NCBI RefSeq assembly: GCF_017355855.1
Contig: NZ_JAFEWD010000001.1
Coordinates: forward strand, 744,001 to 808,000
Direction of reading: 5' to 3'
Source of the DNA: Pedobacter sp. SYSU D00535
Lineage (GTDB): Bacteria > Bacteroidota > Bacteroidia > Sphingobacteriales > Sphingobacteriaceae
Length of the DNA stretch: 64,000 bases
Below the pieces are notes generated by a model. The model did not search any database, was not told where the DNA came from, and saw only the letters and a program-made list of their open reading frames with translations. This document shows, piece by piece, positions 41,476-51,100 of the stretch. Numbering within the stretch: the first letter of the stretch is position 1; each line of letters opens with the position of its first letter. The translations under genes were made by a program, and so were the position numbers.

Positions 41476-42437
41476 TGAGAGAGCTAAGAGACGAATTTGG
41501 GAGAAGGTTTAAAACCCTTCGGGTCAGTTTAATTAACACCTGCAATTTGGGTTGCGTGTACTGCACCTGTGGAACAGAAGATCTCAAGGAAAATCACATA
41601 TTACGCCAGGAACTGGGACTTACGCCAGAAGAGCTTTCTTCGGTTATAAAGCAGCTGCACCAGATGTTGGATCTGGAAACGGTTCGGTTCACGGGCGGAG
41701 AACCTCTACTCTATAAAAATCTTGCAAAAATAATAAGACAGGTAAGGGAGCTTGGGATACAAGACCTGAAACTGACTACGAATGGCTTACTGCTCGAGCA
41801 ACAAGCAGCCGAACTTAAAGAAGCCGGACTAAGGTCAGTAAATGTCTCACTCGATGCAATCGATGAGGATATCTTTTATAAAGTCAGCCGTCGTAGCGGG
41901 ATAGACCGGATCTTGAACGGCATTGAGGCAGCGATTGGTGTGGGAATTGAAGTAAAGATAAATTCGGTGATCATGAAGGGATTGAATGAAAGCCAGCTGC
42001 TTCCCCTGCTCGATTTTGCCTTTCAACGAAATATAAAAATTCGCTTTTTAGAAATTATGGCGATGGGACATTTGCACGGACAGGCTGATCAATACTTCTT
42101 TTCGCAAGAGGAAATGCTCGAACGTATTGGAACCCAATACAGCTTCAGCCGATTGCTGCGCAAACACGCTTCAACAGCCAACTACTGGCAGACTACTGAA
42201 GGACAGATTTTCGGTGTGGTGGCCAATGAAAGCGAACCGTTCTGCGGCGATTGTAACCGGCTAAGACTAGATTCTCTTGGGAATATTTATGGTTGCCTGA
42301 GCAGTAATCATCCCATCTCTGTGAGGAGTATCCTAAGCGAGGATCAGCTGGCGGAAAAGCTGCAACAAGCCTTAAAGCAGAAGCAGAGCTTAAAGTTTAC
42401 CGGCAGCAGCCTGAGTATGTTAACTATTGGAGGATAA
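41475..42437 (+). CDS. moaA: GTP 3',8-cyclase (radical SAM)
   Basis: First step of molybdenum-cofactor synthesis: converts GTP to 3',8-cyclo-GTP. It has the radical-SAM cluster motif CNLGCVYC (Cx3Cx2C) and the second C-terminal [4Fe-4S] cluster (FCGDCNRLRLDSLGNIYGCL). At 320 residues it is normal size. The start is the ATG overlapping the tauE stop; the longer open frame to 41226 is an out-of-frame overlap with tauE. Confidence 0.94.
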   Translation: MRELRDEFGRRFKTLRVSLINTCNLGCVYCTCGTEDLKENHILRQELGLTPEELSSVIKQLHQMLDLETVRFTGGEPLLYKNLAKIIRQVRELGIQDLKLTTNGLLLEQQAAELKEAGLRSVNVSLDAIDEDIFYKVSRRSGIDRILNGIEAAIGVGIEVKINSVIMKGLNESQLLPLLDFAFQRNIKIRFLEIMAMGHLHGQADQYFFSQEEMLERIGTQYSFSRLLRKHASTANYWQTTEGQIFGVVANESEPFCGDCNRLRLDSLGNIYGCLSSNHPISVRSILSEDQLAEKLQQALKQKQSLKFTGSSLSMLTIGG

Positions 42438-42438
42438 A

Positions 42439-42672
42439 ATGGAAGTTGAAGTTTTTGCATTGCTGAAGGACTATTTCGATAAAAAGTTCATTGTTCCTGC
42501 TCGTCTTTCTGATATTGAATCATTGAAGCAGCACCTGCTTGATCTAAATCCAGCAGCAGAACAAGTGCTAAGTTCTTGCCGTTTTGCCGTGGAAGATGAA
42601 TTTGTTGACCACAATTATCAATTGAAAGAAAATGACTACATCTGTATCATCCCTCCCAGCAGTGGAGGTTAG
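42439..42672 (+). CDS. moaD: Molybdopterin synthase small subunit (sulfur carrier)
   Basis: Ubiquitin-fold sulfur carrier; its C-terminal Gly-Gly (PPSSGG) is thiocarboxylated and donates sulfur to molybdopterin. GGAGG lies just before ATG 42439, giving 77 residues. The 3' end overlaps moaE by 41 bases in a different frame. The enzyme that adenylates it (MoeB) is not in the window. Confidence 0.9.
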   Translation: MEVEVFALLKDYFDKKFIVPARLSDIESLKQHLLDLNPAAEQVLSSCRFAVEDEFVDHNYQLKENDYICIIPPSSGG

Positions 42673-43147
42673 CACCTATATTTCTGATCAGCCGCTTGAT
42701 CTTGTCGGACTACTGGCCGGTGCTCATCACCCATTGGCTGGGGCCGTAGTTCTTTTCAGTGGAGATGTGCGCGACAATAACCTTGGAAAGCAGGTGGCCT
42801 ACCTCGAGTACGAAGCACGTGCCACGATGGCCGCAAAGATGATAGCGGAAATACTGGACGAAGCAAAACGCAAGTGGAATTTAAACATTGCCGTTGCACA
42901 ACACCGGGTAGGCAAAGTAGCAGTCGGAGAATCTGCGGTTGTGGTAATTACAGCTACACCTCATCGTCGTGAGGCTTACGAGGCTAACCGCTACATAATA
43001 GATCGGATCAAACACGAGGTTCCCATTTGGAAGTGTGAGTTTTTTACGGATGGAACTAAAAAATGGGGAGGTAATTGCAATTGCCATGAATTAACGGGCG
43101 ATCCTCATAAACATATTTACGAAGTGGAAAAAGAGACCAATCAATAA
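42632..43147 (+). CDS. moaE: Molybdopterin synthase large subunit
   Basis: Catalytic subunit that inserts two sulfurs into precursor Z. Motifs: FSGDVRDNN, YEARATMAAKM, HRVGKVAVGESAVVV and KHEVPIWKCEFFTDG (active-site lysines). The 171 residues include a short non-conserved start and a C-terminal tail. It overlaps moaD by 41 bases, and ATG 42632 is the only good start. Confidence 0.93.
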   Translation: MTTSVSSLPAVEVSTYISDQPLDLVGLLAGAHHPLAGAVVLFSGDVRDNNLGKQVAYLEYEARATMAAKMIAEILDEAKRKWNLNIAVAQHRVGKVAVGESAVVVITATPHRREAYEANRYIIDRIKHEVPIWKCEFFTDGTKKWGGNCNCHELTGDPHKHIYEVEKETNQ

Positions 43148-43173
43148 TCCCACTGATAAAAAACAACGCTAAG

Positions 43174-43461
43174 ATGAAGCCCAATATCACTGTTGAATAC
43201 TGTCCGAAGTGCGGCTGGATGCTGCGATCGGCTTACTTTGCCCAAGAGTTACTGACGACGTTCAGTGAAGATATCTACGGCGTTACGTTAAAGCCTAGTG
43301 AAACCAGTGGAACTTTTAAAATATTTATTGACGAGGCAGAAATCTTCGACAGAAAAGCAGCGGGAGGTTTTCCTGAGATCAAAGAACTGAAGCAGAAAGT
43401 ACGAGATATGGTAGCGCCGGGTAAGAGCTTGGGGCACTCGGACAGAAAGCAGGAGCAGTAA
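43174..43461 (+). CDS. SelW/SelT/SelH-family (Rdx) redox protein, cysteine form
   Basis: Small thioredoxin-fold protein of 95 residues. VEYCPKCGWMLRSAYFAQEL carries the family CxxC (cysteines 10 and 13), with cysteine where animal relatives use selenocysteine. The C-terminal part GGFPEIKELKQKVRDMV also fits the family. The role is unknown; its position between moaE and mobA suggests a link to sulfur or redox chemistry of the cofactor or of the reductases. Confidence 0.82.
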   Translation: MKPNITVEYCPKCGWMLRSAYFAQELLTTFSEDIYGVTLKPSETSGTFKIFIDEAEIFDRKAAGGFPEIKELKQKVRDMVAPGKSLGHSDRKQEQ

Positions 43462-43499
43462 TTTTAGTCGACATGCAATATCATAACCAAACAGAGAAA

Positions 43500-44066
43500 A
43501 TGAATACCCTCCTGGGTGTCGTTTTATGCGGTGGGCAAAGTAAGCGGATGGGTAGCGACAAAGGACTTCTTAATACCAATGGAAAACCGTGGGCGATAAT
43601 GGTGGCAAACAAGCTGGAAGAACTTGATCTGCCGGTAGCTCTCTCAATTAACCCAACTCAGCAGGAAAGTTATGAAGCCATTTTCCCCAACGGAACCTTG
43701 ATCGTTGATAATCTCGAGATAGAAGGTCCTCTTGAGGGCTTGCTTACCGTGCATAAGAATTTCCCGGATAAAGACCTACTGCTCATGGCCTGTGACTTGA
43801 TTGATATGGACAACAGCACGCTTCAAGGCTTGTTGAACGTTTATAGCTCGGAACCGGGTTATGATTATTACGTTTATGATCAGGACGGCTTTGCACAAAC
43901 ATTCTGCGCTATCTATACCTCAAAAGCGCTTAAAGAGGTTTTCAGGAAATTTGAAAACAAAGCGTTTAAGAAATACAGCCTCCACGATCGCTTTTTAGAA
44001 GGTAAGACTAAGTTGATTCCCCTTTTAGACAGCACACCTTTCAACAACTATAACAACCTTCACTGA
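43500..44066 (+). CDS. mobA: Molybdenum cofactor guanylyltransferase
   Basis: Converts Mo-molybdopterin with GTP to the guanine dinucleotide form that the NasC-type reductase requires. The N-terminal signature VVLCGGQSKRMGSDKGLL and the middle MACDLIDMD fit MobA. ATG 43500 gives 188 residues; an alternative ATG at 43473 adds nine. Last gene of the operon: its stop is 5 bases from the converging DUF4249 gene, with no strong terminator between them. Confidence 0.9.
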   Translation: MNTLLGVVLCGGQSKRMGSDKGLLNTNGKPWAIMVANKLEELDLPVALSINPTQQESYEAIFPNGTLIVDNLEIEGPLEGLLTVHKNFPDKDLLLMACDLIDMDNSTLQGLLNVYSSEPGYDYYVYDQDGFAQTFCAIYTSKALKEVFRKFENKAFKKYSLHDRFLEGKTKLIPLLDSTPFNNYNNLH

Positions 44067-44071
44067 TCATA

Positions 44072-44863
44072 TCAGGGGATAACAACCGATTCTCGCTGCA
44101 CCGTATGCGCACTAAAGTAGCCGAGTGCGCCACCCTTAATATTGGTGACCGGATTGGCAGGCGTAGTAGAAGCGCCTCCCCTATTCTCATTCTGGTCGAG
44201 CCCTTGCCAGTAGCGATAAAGAACAGCATCAATGCAATGCATTTCTACATGTGCAATGTCGCCGGTTTTTAGGTTGAGATCGAAATCAAAAAGCTCCCGG
44301 TTCACTTTTCGCCCATCCGTAAACTCATCATTATACGCAAAAATATTGCGGGATTTCTTACCATTTACTCCAAGTACATAACGATAGTAGTTTGCCCGAT
44401 TAGGTGGATCACTAAATAGCAACTGCACCGTTTTCTGCTCTTCATCAAAAAAAGAAGTCATCGATACACCAATCGAATCGATAGCGACTTGAGCCGGCAT
44501 TCTTGAGCTTGCCGTAAATACATTCCCCTCAACCTGAACATTTAAGGTATATGTTCTACCGGGGGTTCCTCTTAGGCGCCTCGAGCTATACACACCCGGT
44601 CTTCTTTCACGAAAGGCAAACTGCCCACCCTGGTCATCAGTAACAGTAACCGTAGCACCTGAAACCGCAGGAAACACACTAGCATCGCTTACCGCAACAG
44701 ACCGTGAAATTTTAACTACCTGACTATCTGCCTGATTTACAACTGTACCCTCTACCACGTATTGGTAGCCCGCTGAGTTAAGATCAACATCGATAACTTT
44801 TTCACAAGCGTATTGAAAAACAGTCGACAGAAATAGCGCTAAAAACCCCAGCTTTTTTCTCAT
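44072..44863 (-). CDS. DUF4249 outer-membrane lipoprotein
   Basis: Predicted lipoprotein of 263 residues, lipobox near residue 20 (FQYAC), followed by an Ig-like beta-sandwich with DVDLNSAGYQYVVEGTVVNQ, typical of DUF4249. In Bacteroidota these genes usually follow a TonB-dependent receptor, as here (5 bases after it), and probably help bind substrate on the cell surface. Confidence 0.85.
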   Translation of the reverse strand: MRKKLGFLALFLSTVFQYACEKVIDVDLNSAGYQYVVEGTVVNQADSQVVKISRSVAVSDASVFPAVSGATVTVTDDQGGQFAFRERRPGVYSSRRLRGTPGRTYTLNVQVEGNVFTASSRMPAQVAIDSIGVSMTSFFDEEQKTVQLLFSDPPNRANYYRYVLGVNGKKSRNIFAYNDEFTDGRKVNRELFDFDLNLKTGDIAHVEMHCIDAVLYRYWQGLDQNENRGGASTTPANPVTNIKGGALGYFSAHTVQRESVVIP

Positions 44864-44868
44864 TTCTC

Positions 44869-47223
44869 CTAAAATTTAAAATTCCAGGTAACAGACGGAA
44901 TTATCCCAAAGAGCGCTGTCTGCACAGCCTGTGTTTTTGATGGATCGTCCGGGTTATCCCGAAAATCAACAACGTATGCATTCTGCCGGTTATAGGCATT
45001 GTAGAAGCCAAACGTCCAGCTCGACTTATACTTCTTTTCCGGCCTTCCCTCTAAGGTAGCGGCGAGGTCCAACCTGTGATAGTTTGGCATTCTGTAACCA
45101 TTCCGCTCCGTATAATAAAACCTCGTCTGCCCTTCTACCTGGTACTTGCCACTTGGGAAAGTAATGGCATTGCCGGTATTGAAAACAAAGGTACCGGAAA
45201 ATGTCCAACGCTTACTGAGGTTATATATACCAACAGCAGATATGTCGTGGGTACGATCTTGTTTCGCAGGGAAGTAATTTCCGTTATCGATCCCTGTGAA
45301 GGAGCGTTCTGTACGCGAAAGTGTGTAGCCCAGCCAGCCGTTAATATTTCCGTACCTTTTCTTCAGAAACAGTTCAATACCGTAAGCACGTCCAAGACCA
45401 AAAAGCAGTTCAGATTCGACGTTCTCATTCGCCCGCAACTCCGCCGCATTCCTGTAATCGATTTGATTCTGCATATCCTTATAATACACTTCCGCCGAAA
45501 ACTCCCAGTTGTCGTTGTTGAAGTTGCGATAATAACCCAAAGCAACCTGGTCTGCAATTTCGGGCTTTACGTTGTTACTGCTCATAATCCAGAGATCGGT
45601 AGGTAGAGCCGACGTGGAGTTGGACAACAGATGGAGGTTTTGAGTATTTCGGGTATAGGACGTTTTGATGGAAGTGTTTTCATTAAGACGGTAGCTTACC
45701 GCAAGCCTGGGCTCCAAATTCAAATAAGATTTCACTACTTCTCCCTTGCGGAAATTCTGCGTCCTCGTTATACGCCCCTCATCGCTATAAGTATTAAAGC
45801 TACCCGGACCGAGAAGATGAAATGAACTCAGGCGCAAGCCATAGTTTAGATTAACCGCATCCGATACATTCCATTCATTCGATATATAAGCCGCTAACTC
45901 CAAGCCACTTCGTGTTTCCACAGTTTTGCTGGTGATGGAAGATTTTTGAGAGGAAGTAATTTTTCCTGGCTGAATGCGATGGTGATTTGCGTTCAATCCA
46001 AACCTCAGGGTATGATTATTGGCGAAATACTGGTAGTCCTGCTTCAGATTCCAGTCGCGGATAATGGAGGTGACTCTAAAATCGCTCCTTTGATCTAGGT
46101 TTTCGATTTCGTAGTTATAATCGCTATAGATTAAAGTGGTGTTCGAAAACATTTTACGGCTCAGCAAATGATTCCAGCGAAACGTGGCAGTTGTATTACC
46201 CCAGTTCATTCTAAAGGCATCGTTCAAACCCAAAATATCCTTACCCAGGTAGGTCGAAAAATAGATTGTATTCTTATCGTTCAACTTGTAGTTGGCTTTG
46301 GCATTCAGATCATAAAAATAAAGCGTGCTATTTTTCAAGGCGGTATCGGTAGACAGTTTTAAAAAAAGGTCGGCGTAGGTTCTTCTGCCACTTACCATAA
46401 AAGAGCCCTTTTCTTTCACAATTGGTCCCTCTACTTTTAATCTGGAAGCAATAAGTCCGATCCCTCCTTCAGCAGTGTATCGCTTTTCGTTACCCTCATT
46501 CATTTTTATGTCAACCACGGAGGCTAGTCGGCCGCCGTACTGCGCCGGCATTCCCCCTTTGTAGACGGCTACATCTTTTATCGCATCTGAATTAAACGTA
46601 GAGAAAAATCCGAGCAAATGGGAGGCGTTATATACATTGGCTTCATCCAACAAAATCAGATTTTGATCGGCAGCCCCTCCACGCACATAAAATCCGCTGT
46701 TCCCTTCGCCAGCGGCCTTAATTCCTGGCAGTAATTGGATTGTTTTCAACACATCCCGCTCGCCTAGCAGCACTGGAACATCCTTGATATTTTCCATATT
46801 TAGCCTTTCAAGACTCATTTGAGGTGATCGGATCTGTTCCTTTGCTGATCGGCCGCTTACCACCACTTCCTGAAGAAAGGCATTGGCATTAAGTTGGACA
46901 ACCAGACGAACGTCTTTGTTTAAGTTAAGGCTTCTAGTACTTGTCTGATAGCCGATGTAACTTACCTGCAAATTGTATTGACCTTCGGGCACGGTAATGG
47001 AGAAGAAGCCGTACGAGTTTGTTATTGCGCCCTTCTCTGATTCAGCAACTCTCACGCTGGCACCAATCAAGGTTTCCCCTGTGCTAGCATCCTTCACGGT
47101 CCCGCTGATCGTAAATCGTTGCTGAGAAAATGAGAGGTGAGGCAACAGAGCCAGTAATAATAAAAAAAAGAATGCTCTTCTGATTTGGAAATCGATTAGA
47201 TAAGACTGGCCGGCTTTGCCCAT
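44869..47223 (-). CDS. TonB-dependent receptor with N-terminal carboxypeptidase-like domain
   Basis: Outer-membrane transporter of 784 residues. Signal peptide (to about residue 33), a carboxypeptidase-regulatory-like domain (ISGTVKDASTGETLIGASVR, about 38-125), a plug domain (LKTIQLLPGIKAAGEGNSGF and GFYVRGGAADQNLILLDEA), and a 22-stranded barrel ending SVTWNFKF. It is smaller than SusC proteins and is paired with DUF4249, not SusD, so its substrate is not necessarily a glycan. Confidence 0.92.
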   Translation of the reverse strand: MGKAGQSYLIDFQIRRAFFFLLLLALLPHLSFSQQRFTISGTVKDASTGETLIGASVRVAESEKGAITNSYGFFSITVPEGQYNLQVSYIGYQTSTRSLNLNKDVRLVVQLNANAFLQEVVVSGRSAKEQIRSPQMSLERLNMENIKDVPVLLGERDVLKTIQLLPGIKAAGEGNSGFYVRGGAADQNLILLDEANVYNASHLLGFFSTFNSDAIKDVAVYKGGMPAQYGGRLASVVDIKMNEGNEKRYTAEGGIGLIASRLKVEGPIVKEKGSFMVSGRRTYADLFLKLSTDTALKNSTLYFYDLNAKANYKLNDKNTIYFSTYLGKDILGLNDAFRMNWGNTTATFRWNHLLSRKMFSNTTLIYSDYNYEIENLDQRSDFRVTSIIRDWNLKQDYQYFANNHTLRFGLNANHHRIQPGKITSSQKSSITSKTVETRSGLELAAYISNEWNVSDAVNLNYGLRLSSFHLLGPGSFNTYSDEGRITRTQNFRKGEVVKSYLNLEPRLAVSYRLNENTSIKTSYTRNTQNLHLLSNSTSALPTDLWIMSSNNVKPEIADQVALGYYRNFNNDNWEFSAEVYYKDMQNQIDYRNAAELRANENVESELLFGLGRAYGIELFLKKRYGNINGWLGYTLSRTERSFTGIDNGNYFPAKQDRTHDISAVGIYNLSKRWTFSGTFVFNTGNAITFPSGKYQVEGQTRFYYTERNGYRMPNYHRLDLAATLEGRPEKKYKSSWTFGFYNAYNRQNAYVVDFRDNPDDPSKTQAVQTALFGIIPSVTWNFKF

Positions 47224-47349
47224 TATGCATCAACGCTAATTCCTGAGAAATCTTACTAAGATAACAAGCTGACTGAAAATCACCAGAGATACAACAAGGA
47301 ATTTGCCCGGAAGTGGCCGACGGACTTATTTTTAGACCTACGGCTCAGG

Positions 47350-47378
47350 AATAACAAAGGGGGCTGTCTCCAGTCCCC
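47350..47378 (-). terminator. Intrinsic terminator of the gene at 47414
   Basis: On the minus strand GGGGACTG-GAGA-CAGCCCCC (one mismatch) followed by TTTGTTATT. Confidence 0.6.
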
Positions 47379-47413
47379 TCTGCGTTAAGTATTTTATTGT
47401 TTGCTCTATTTTT

Positions 47414-47884
47414 CTACGAAAGTAGTTTTTCCTCTGTCGACCGGTTTCCTGCAACATCTGAAGCGACGATAACAATTTTATCCCCCGGAAGTGTACTGGA
47501 ACTTTGGATGGTGTAAATCCACTCAATCTCATTTTCTGATCGCAGGGCAATCCCCTCTTCGGCAAGGGTGTCGTCAGGGTTATAGATGCTTACCCTCACA
47601 TCGGCGGCCTGCAGCTCATAAGTAACGGTAATTTTGATCTGGTCACCCTGCAGCCCTCTATAATTACTCATGTCGATCTTTTCAATATCCGGAGCCTGCA
47701 ACATGTCCGCGATAGCGATTTCAAAATCAGAACTAATGTTTTGCTGATTCCGGTAAATCACAACTTGCTGATTTTTCTGAAGAAGGGAGTCGCTGGTAAG
47801 TCTATCGCGCTGGGAAAAAACGAGCACGTTTCCTTGTTTACCGCTCAAACCATGTGTGATTACATTGTTTGTAAAAGAGTTCAT
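47414..47884 (-). CDS. Uncharacterised protein, possible Ig-like C-terminal half (156 aa)
   Basis: No named family. The N-terminus MNSFTNNVITHGLSGKQGNV resembles a short conserved element I associate with small Bacteroidota proteins of unknown function (permissive similarity only). The middle and C-terminal parts are beta-rich (VTYELQAADVRVSIYNPDDT; KIVIVASDVAGNRSTEEKLL), suggesting a single Ig-like or CARDB-like domain. No signal peptide. It sits alone, with its own terminator, between the TonB receptor and the hybrid kinase. Confidence 0.65.
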   Translation of the reverse strand: MNSFTNNVITHGLSGKQGNVLVFSQRDRLTSDSLLQKNQQVVIYRNQQNISSDFEIAIADMLQAPDIEKIDMSNYRGLQGDQIKITVTYELQAADVRVSIYNPDDTLAEEGIALRSENEIEWIYTIQSSSTLPGDKIVIVASDVAGNRSTEEKLLS

Positions 47885-48052
47885 TTTTGTGAGATTTAGA
47901 TTGTGTTATATTAATTGTGATCAATTATCTACTTCCTATGTTCAATTAACAAAACAGATAATAGCACATCAACATCTCTTAAATCCCACTCACTGGCAAC
48001 TCTGTTCAAAAAGCCGTTAATTTGCTTCGAAATCAAGGATTTCGCTCCGACT

Positions 48053-48109
48053 AAGATAAAAACTAATAGCAGTTAAAAGAAGAAATTATATTTATTTAAC
48101 TGCTATTAG
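48053..48109 (-). terminator. Long-stem terminator of the hybrid kinase gene
   Basis: Perfect 15-bp stem CTAATAGCAGTTAAA (48063-48077) / TTTAACTGCTATTAG (48095-48109) with a 17-base AT-rich loop. On the minus strand it is followed by TTTTTATC. Confidence 0.75.
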
Positions 48110-48139
48110 AAAAACACAAAATAATAATAAAAACGATTT

Positions 48140-51100
48140 CTAAACTTTCAAGGAAGTTGCCTGTAACAGCTTCACGAGTTCTTCCAGTTTAATTGGTTTC
48201 GACATGTAATCATCCATCCCCGCGGCGAGGCAAGCCTCTCTGTCTTCTACCATTGCATTGGCTGTCATTGCCACAATCTGCGGTTGCTTTTTGTACCTGC
48301 TTCGTACCTGCCGCGTGGCTTCCAGACCGTCCATCTCCGGCATCTGTACATCCATAAATATCAGGTCGAAATACTCGGCGTCCAGTTTGCTCAATACTTC
48401 CAACCCGTTCTGTGCCAACTCTGGTTGATAGCCTAACTTGTTCAGGACTCTTAGTATCAGCTTCTGATTGATTGGATTGTCTTCAGCTACCAATATTTTA
48501 AACGGATATTTAACTGCAATATCTTCTGTCAGCAATGATGGAGTAGTAGGTTCCGGTTGTTTCTCCTTTTCGCGATTGGCTTTTAACTCCTGCTGCACTA
48601 CATTGCAAAGCTGTTGTTGTTTCACCGGTTTGGTCAATACTGCATTGAACAAGTGCGAGAAGCGCTTCCGAGTTTCGTCACCTATGGAACTAAGTAAAAT
48701 AACCGGTAGGTTGGGATGATTTCTCTTCACGATTTCGGTAAGCTGTACGCCATCCATCTCTGGCATCTGCATATCGGAGATCATTAAATCATACGTTTTT
48801 CCCGCTGCCAGCATTCCCAACGCCTGCTCAGCAGATATCGCCAATTCAGCGTTCAGTTTCCATTGCTCCAACTGAAGTTTTAGGATCTTCAGATTAGTTT
48901 CATTGTCATCTACCACCAAAATGCGCTTACCTTCGCACCCCACCATGTTACAATATGTATACTTGGTTTGCACTTGTTCACTTACTTTGGCTTTGATCGT
49001 AAAGCTGAAAGTAGTGCCTTTACCAAACTCACTATCCACATTAATTGAGCCGCCCATCAATTCGACCAGTCTATCACTAATAGCCAGACCAAGGCCGGTT
49101 CCGCCGTATCGGCGGGAAGTGGCGGAATCAACTTGAGAGAAGGCTTTAAACAGTGTGTTTAACTTATCCTCGGGAATACCAATACCTGTGTCCCTAACGT
49201 CGAATTTCAACTCCAGCTCGCGATCTGAATTCTGGTTTAATAGTGATACACGAATGAATACCTCTCCTTTTTGAGTGAATTTCACTGCGTTTCCAACCAA
49301 GTTCAGCAGCACCTGACGCAGTCGCAGTCCATCAGCAACAATCACGGCAGGCAGCTGCGCATCCAGCTGATAAATCAAATCGAGACCAATTTGAGCTGCC
49401 TTGCCTGAGAACAAGTCCAGCACCTCTTCTACACACTGCCTAAGCTCGAAATCATGCGGATCCAGCTCCATACTTCCCGACTCTATCTTAGAGAAGTCGA
49501 GAATGTCATTGATCACATTCAAAAGCGCCTCGCCACTGGTATAGATTGTTTCTGCATAATCTCTTTGTTCCCTGTCAAGATTCGTCTCTTTCAGTAAAGA
49601 CGCCATTCCGAGCACGCCATTCATCGGTGTCCTGATCTCATGACTCATAGTGGCAAGGAACACGCTTTTCGCCTGGGTTGCCCTTTCTGCTTCCTGTTTG
49701 GCCAACTCTGCCTCTTTCCTGGACAGTTGTTCCTGCTCTTTTTGTTCGTGCAACTCTTCGTTCAGAACCTTCAGATGCTCAGTTTGTGCCATCAGTTCCT
49801 CGTTAAGGGTTTGCATCTCTTCTGACTGGACCTGTAACTCTTCCGACTGCTCCTGAAGCTCTTCCGACTGCGTTTGTAGCTCCTCATTCATCGCCTGCAA
49901 TTCCCGAGACTTTCTAACCACTTCCTCCGTCCGCTCTTCCACGAGACGCTCCAGTTCCCTTTTCTGATTTGCTACTCGCTTTAACCGATATCGGTCAAGA
50001 CCGAGAAGAAGTCCGGCTAAGGCCAACAAAGCAGCCGTTCTGAACCACCACGACTGCCACCAGGCGGGTTCAATAATTACCCAGACACCGATCCCTTTCT
50101 CATTCCAAACTCCATCATTATTCGACGCTTTCACCCGGAAGTAGTATTTGCCAGGATCTAAATTGGTATAGCTAGCCTTTCGCTGACTGCCGACGTAATT
50201 CCAGTCCTGATCAAAACCATCCAGTTTATAGGCATACTGATTTTTTTCGGCAGAGGTGAAATCGAGGGCTGCAAATTCGAAAGTAAAATAAGACTGTCGA
50301 TGATTGAGTGTGATTTCATCAACCGTAGTTATTGTCTCCTGCAAAGGTGAACCATTGCCGACAGAGACAGCTTTATTCAACAGATAAAAATTGGTAAATA
50401 CGACAGAAGGAACCCGCTTATTGAACTTCATCCGTTCAGGATGAAAAATATTCAAACCACTAATTCCTCCGAAATACATGGTTCCATCTGCGCTCTTGAA
50501 ACTCGCATCGCGAAAGAACTCATTGCTCTGTAAGCCGTCTGCAGGAGAATAGTTCTTAAATTCCTTTGTATTGGGATTGTACTCGGAAATGCCGTTATTG
50601 GTGCTGATCCAGAGGTTTCCTTTCGCGTCTTCTTGAATCCCGTTGATAAAATCGTTGGATAGGCCGTCCTTTTTACGAATTTTTGTAAAACTGTTAGTTT
50701 TTCTATCATAGATATTAATACCGCCGCCGCCAGTACCTGCCCAAACTCTATCCCTACTATCCACGAGGACACAGTTTATGATATCACTACTCAAACTGCG
50801 AGGATTCTTTTTCTCGTGTTTAAAATGGATAAACACCTGCTTTTGAGTGTCAAAAAAATCTAAGCCTCTGTCGGTTGCTATCCACAAATTACCGCTCTTA
50901 TCACCATCAATGCTATACACCAGATTGGCGACGATGCTATTTGGGTTTTTGGAATCGTTTTTATAGCTGGTAAACTTCCCGCTTTTTTTATCAAAAAGGT
51001 TTAATCCCCCCAACCAGGTACCTACCCAAACGTTCCCTTTTACGTCCAGATAGATTTTATTCACTCTGTTGTCCGACAACGAATTGGGATTCCCTTCCTG

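Noticed and set aside
49740-49900. Short tandem-looking DNA repeats in the propeller kinase
   Set aside because: They encode the EELQ heptads of a coiled coil, as also near 63730-63900 in the NIT sensor; not a DNA repeat element.
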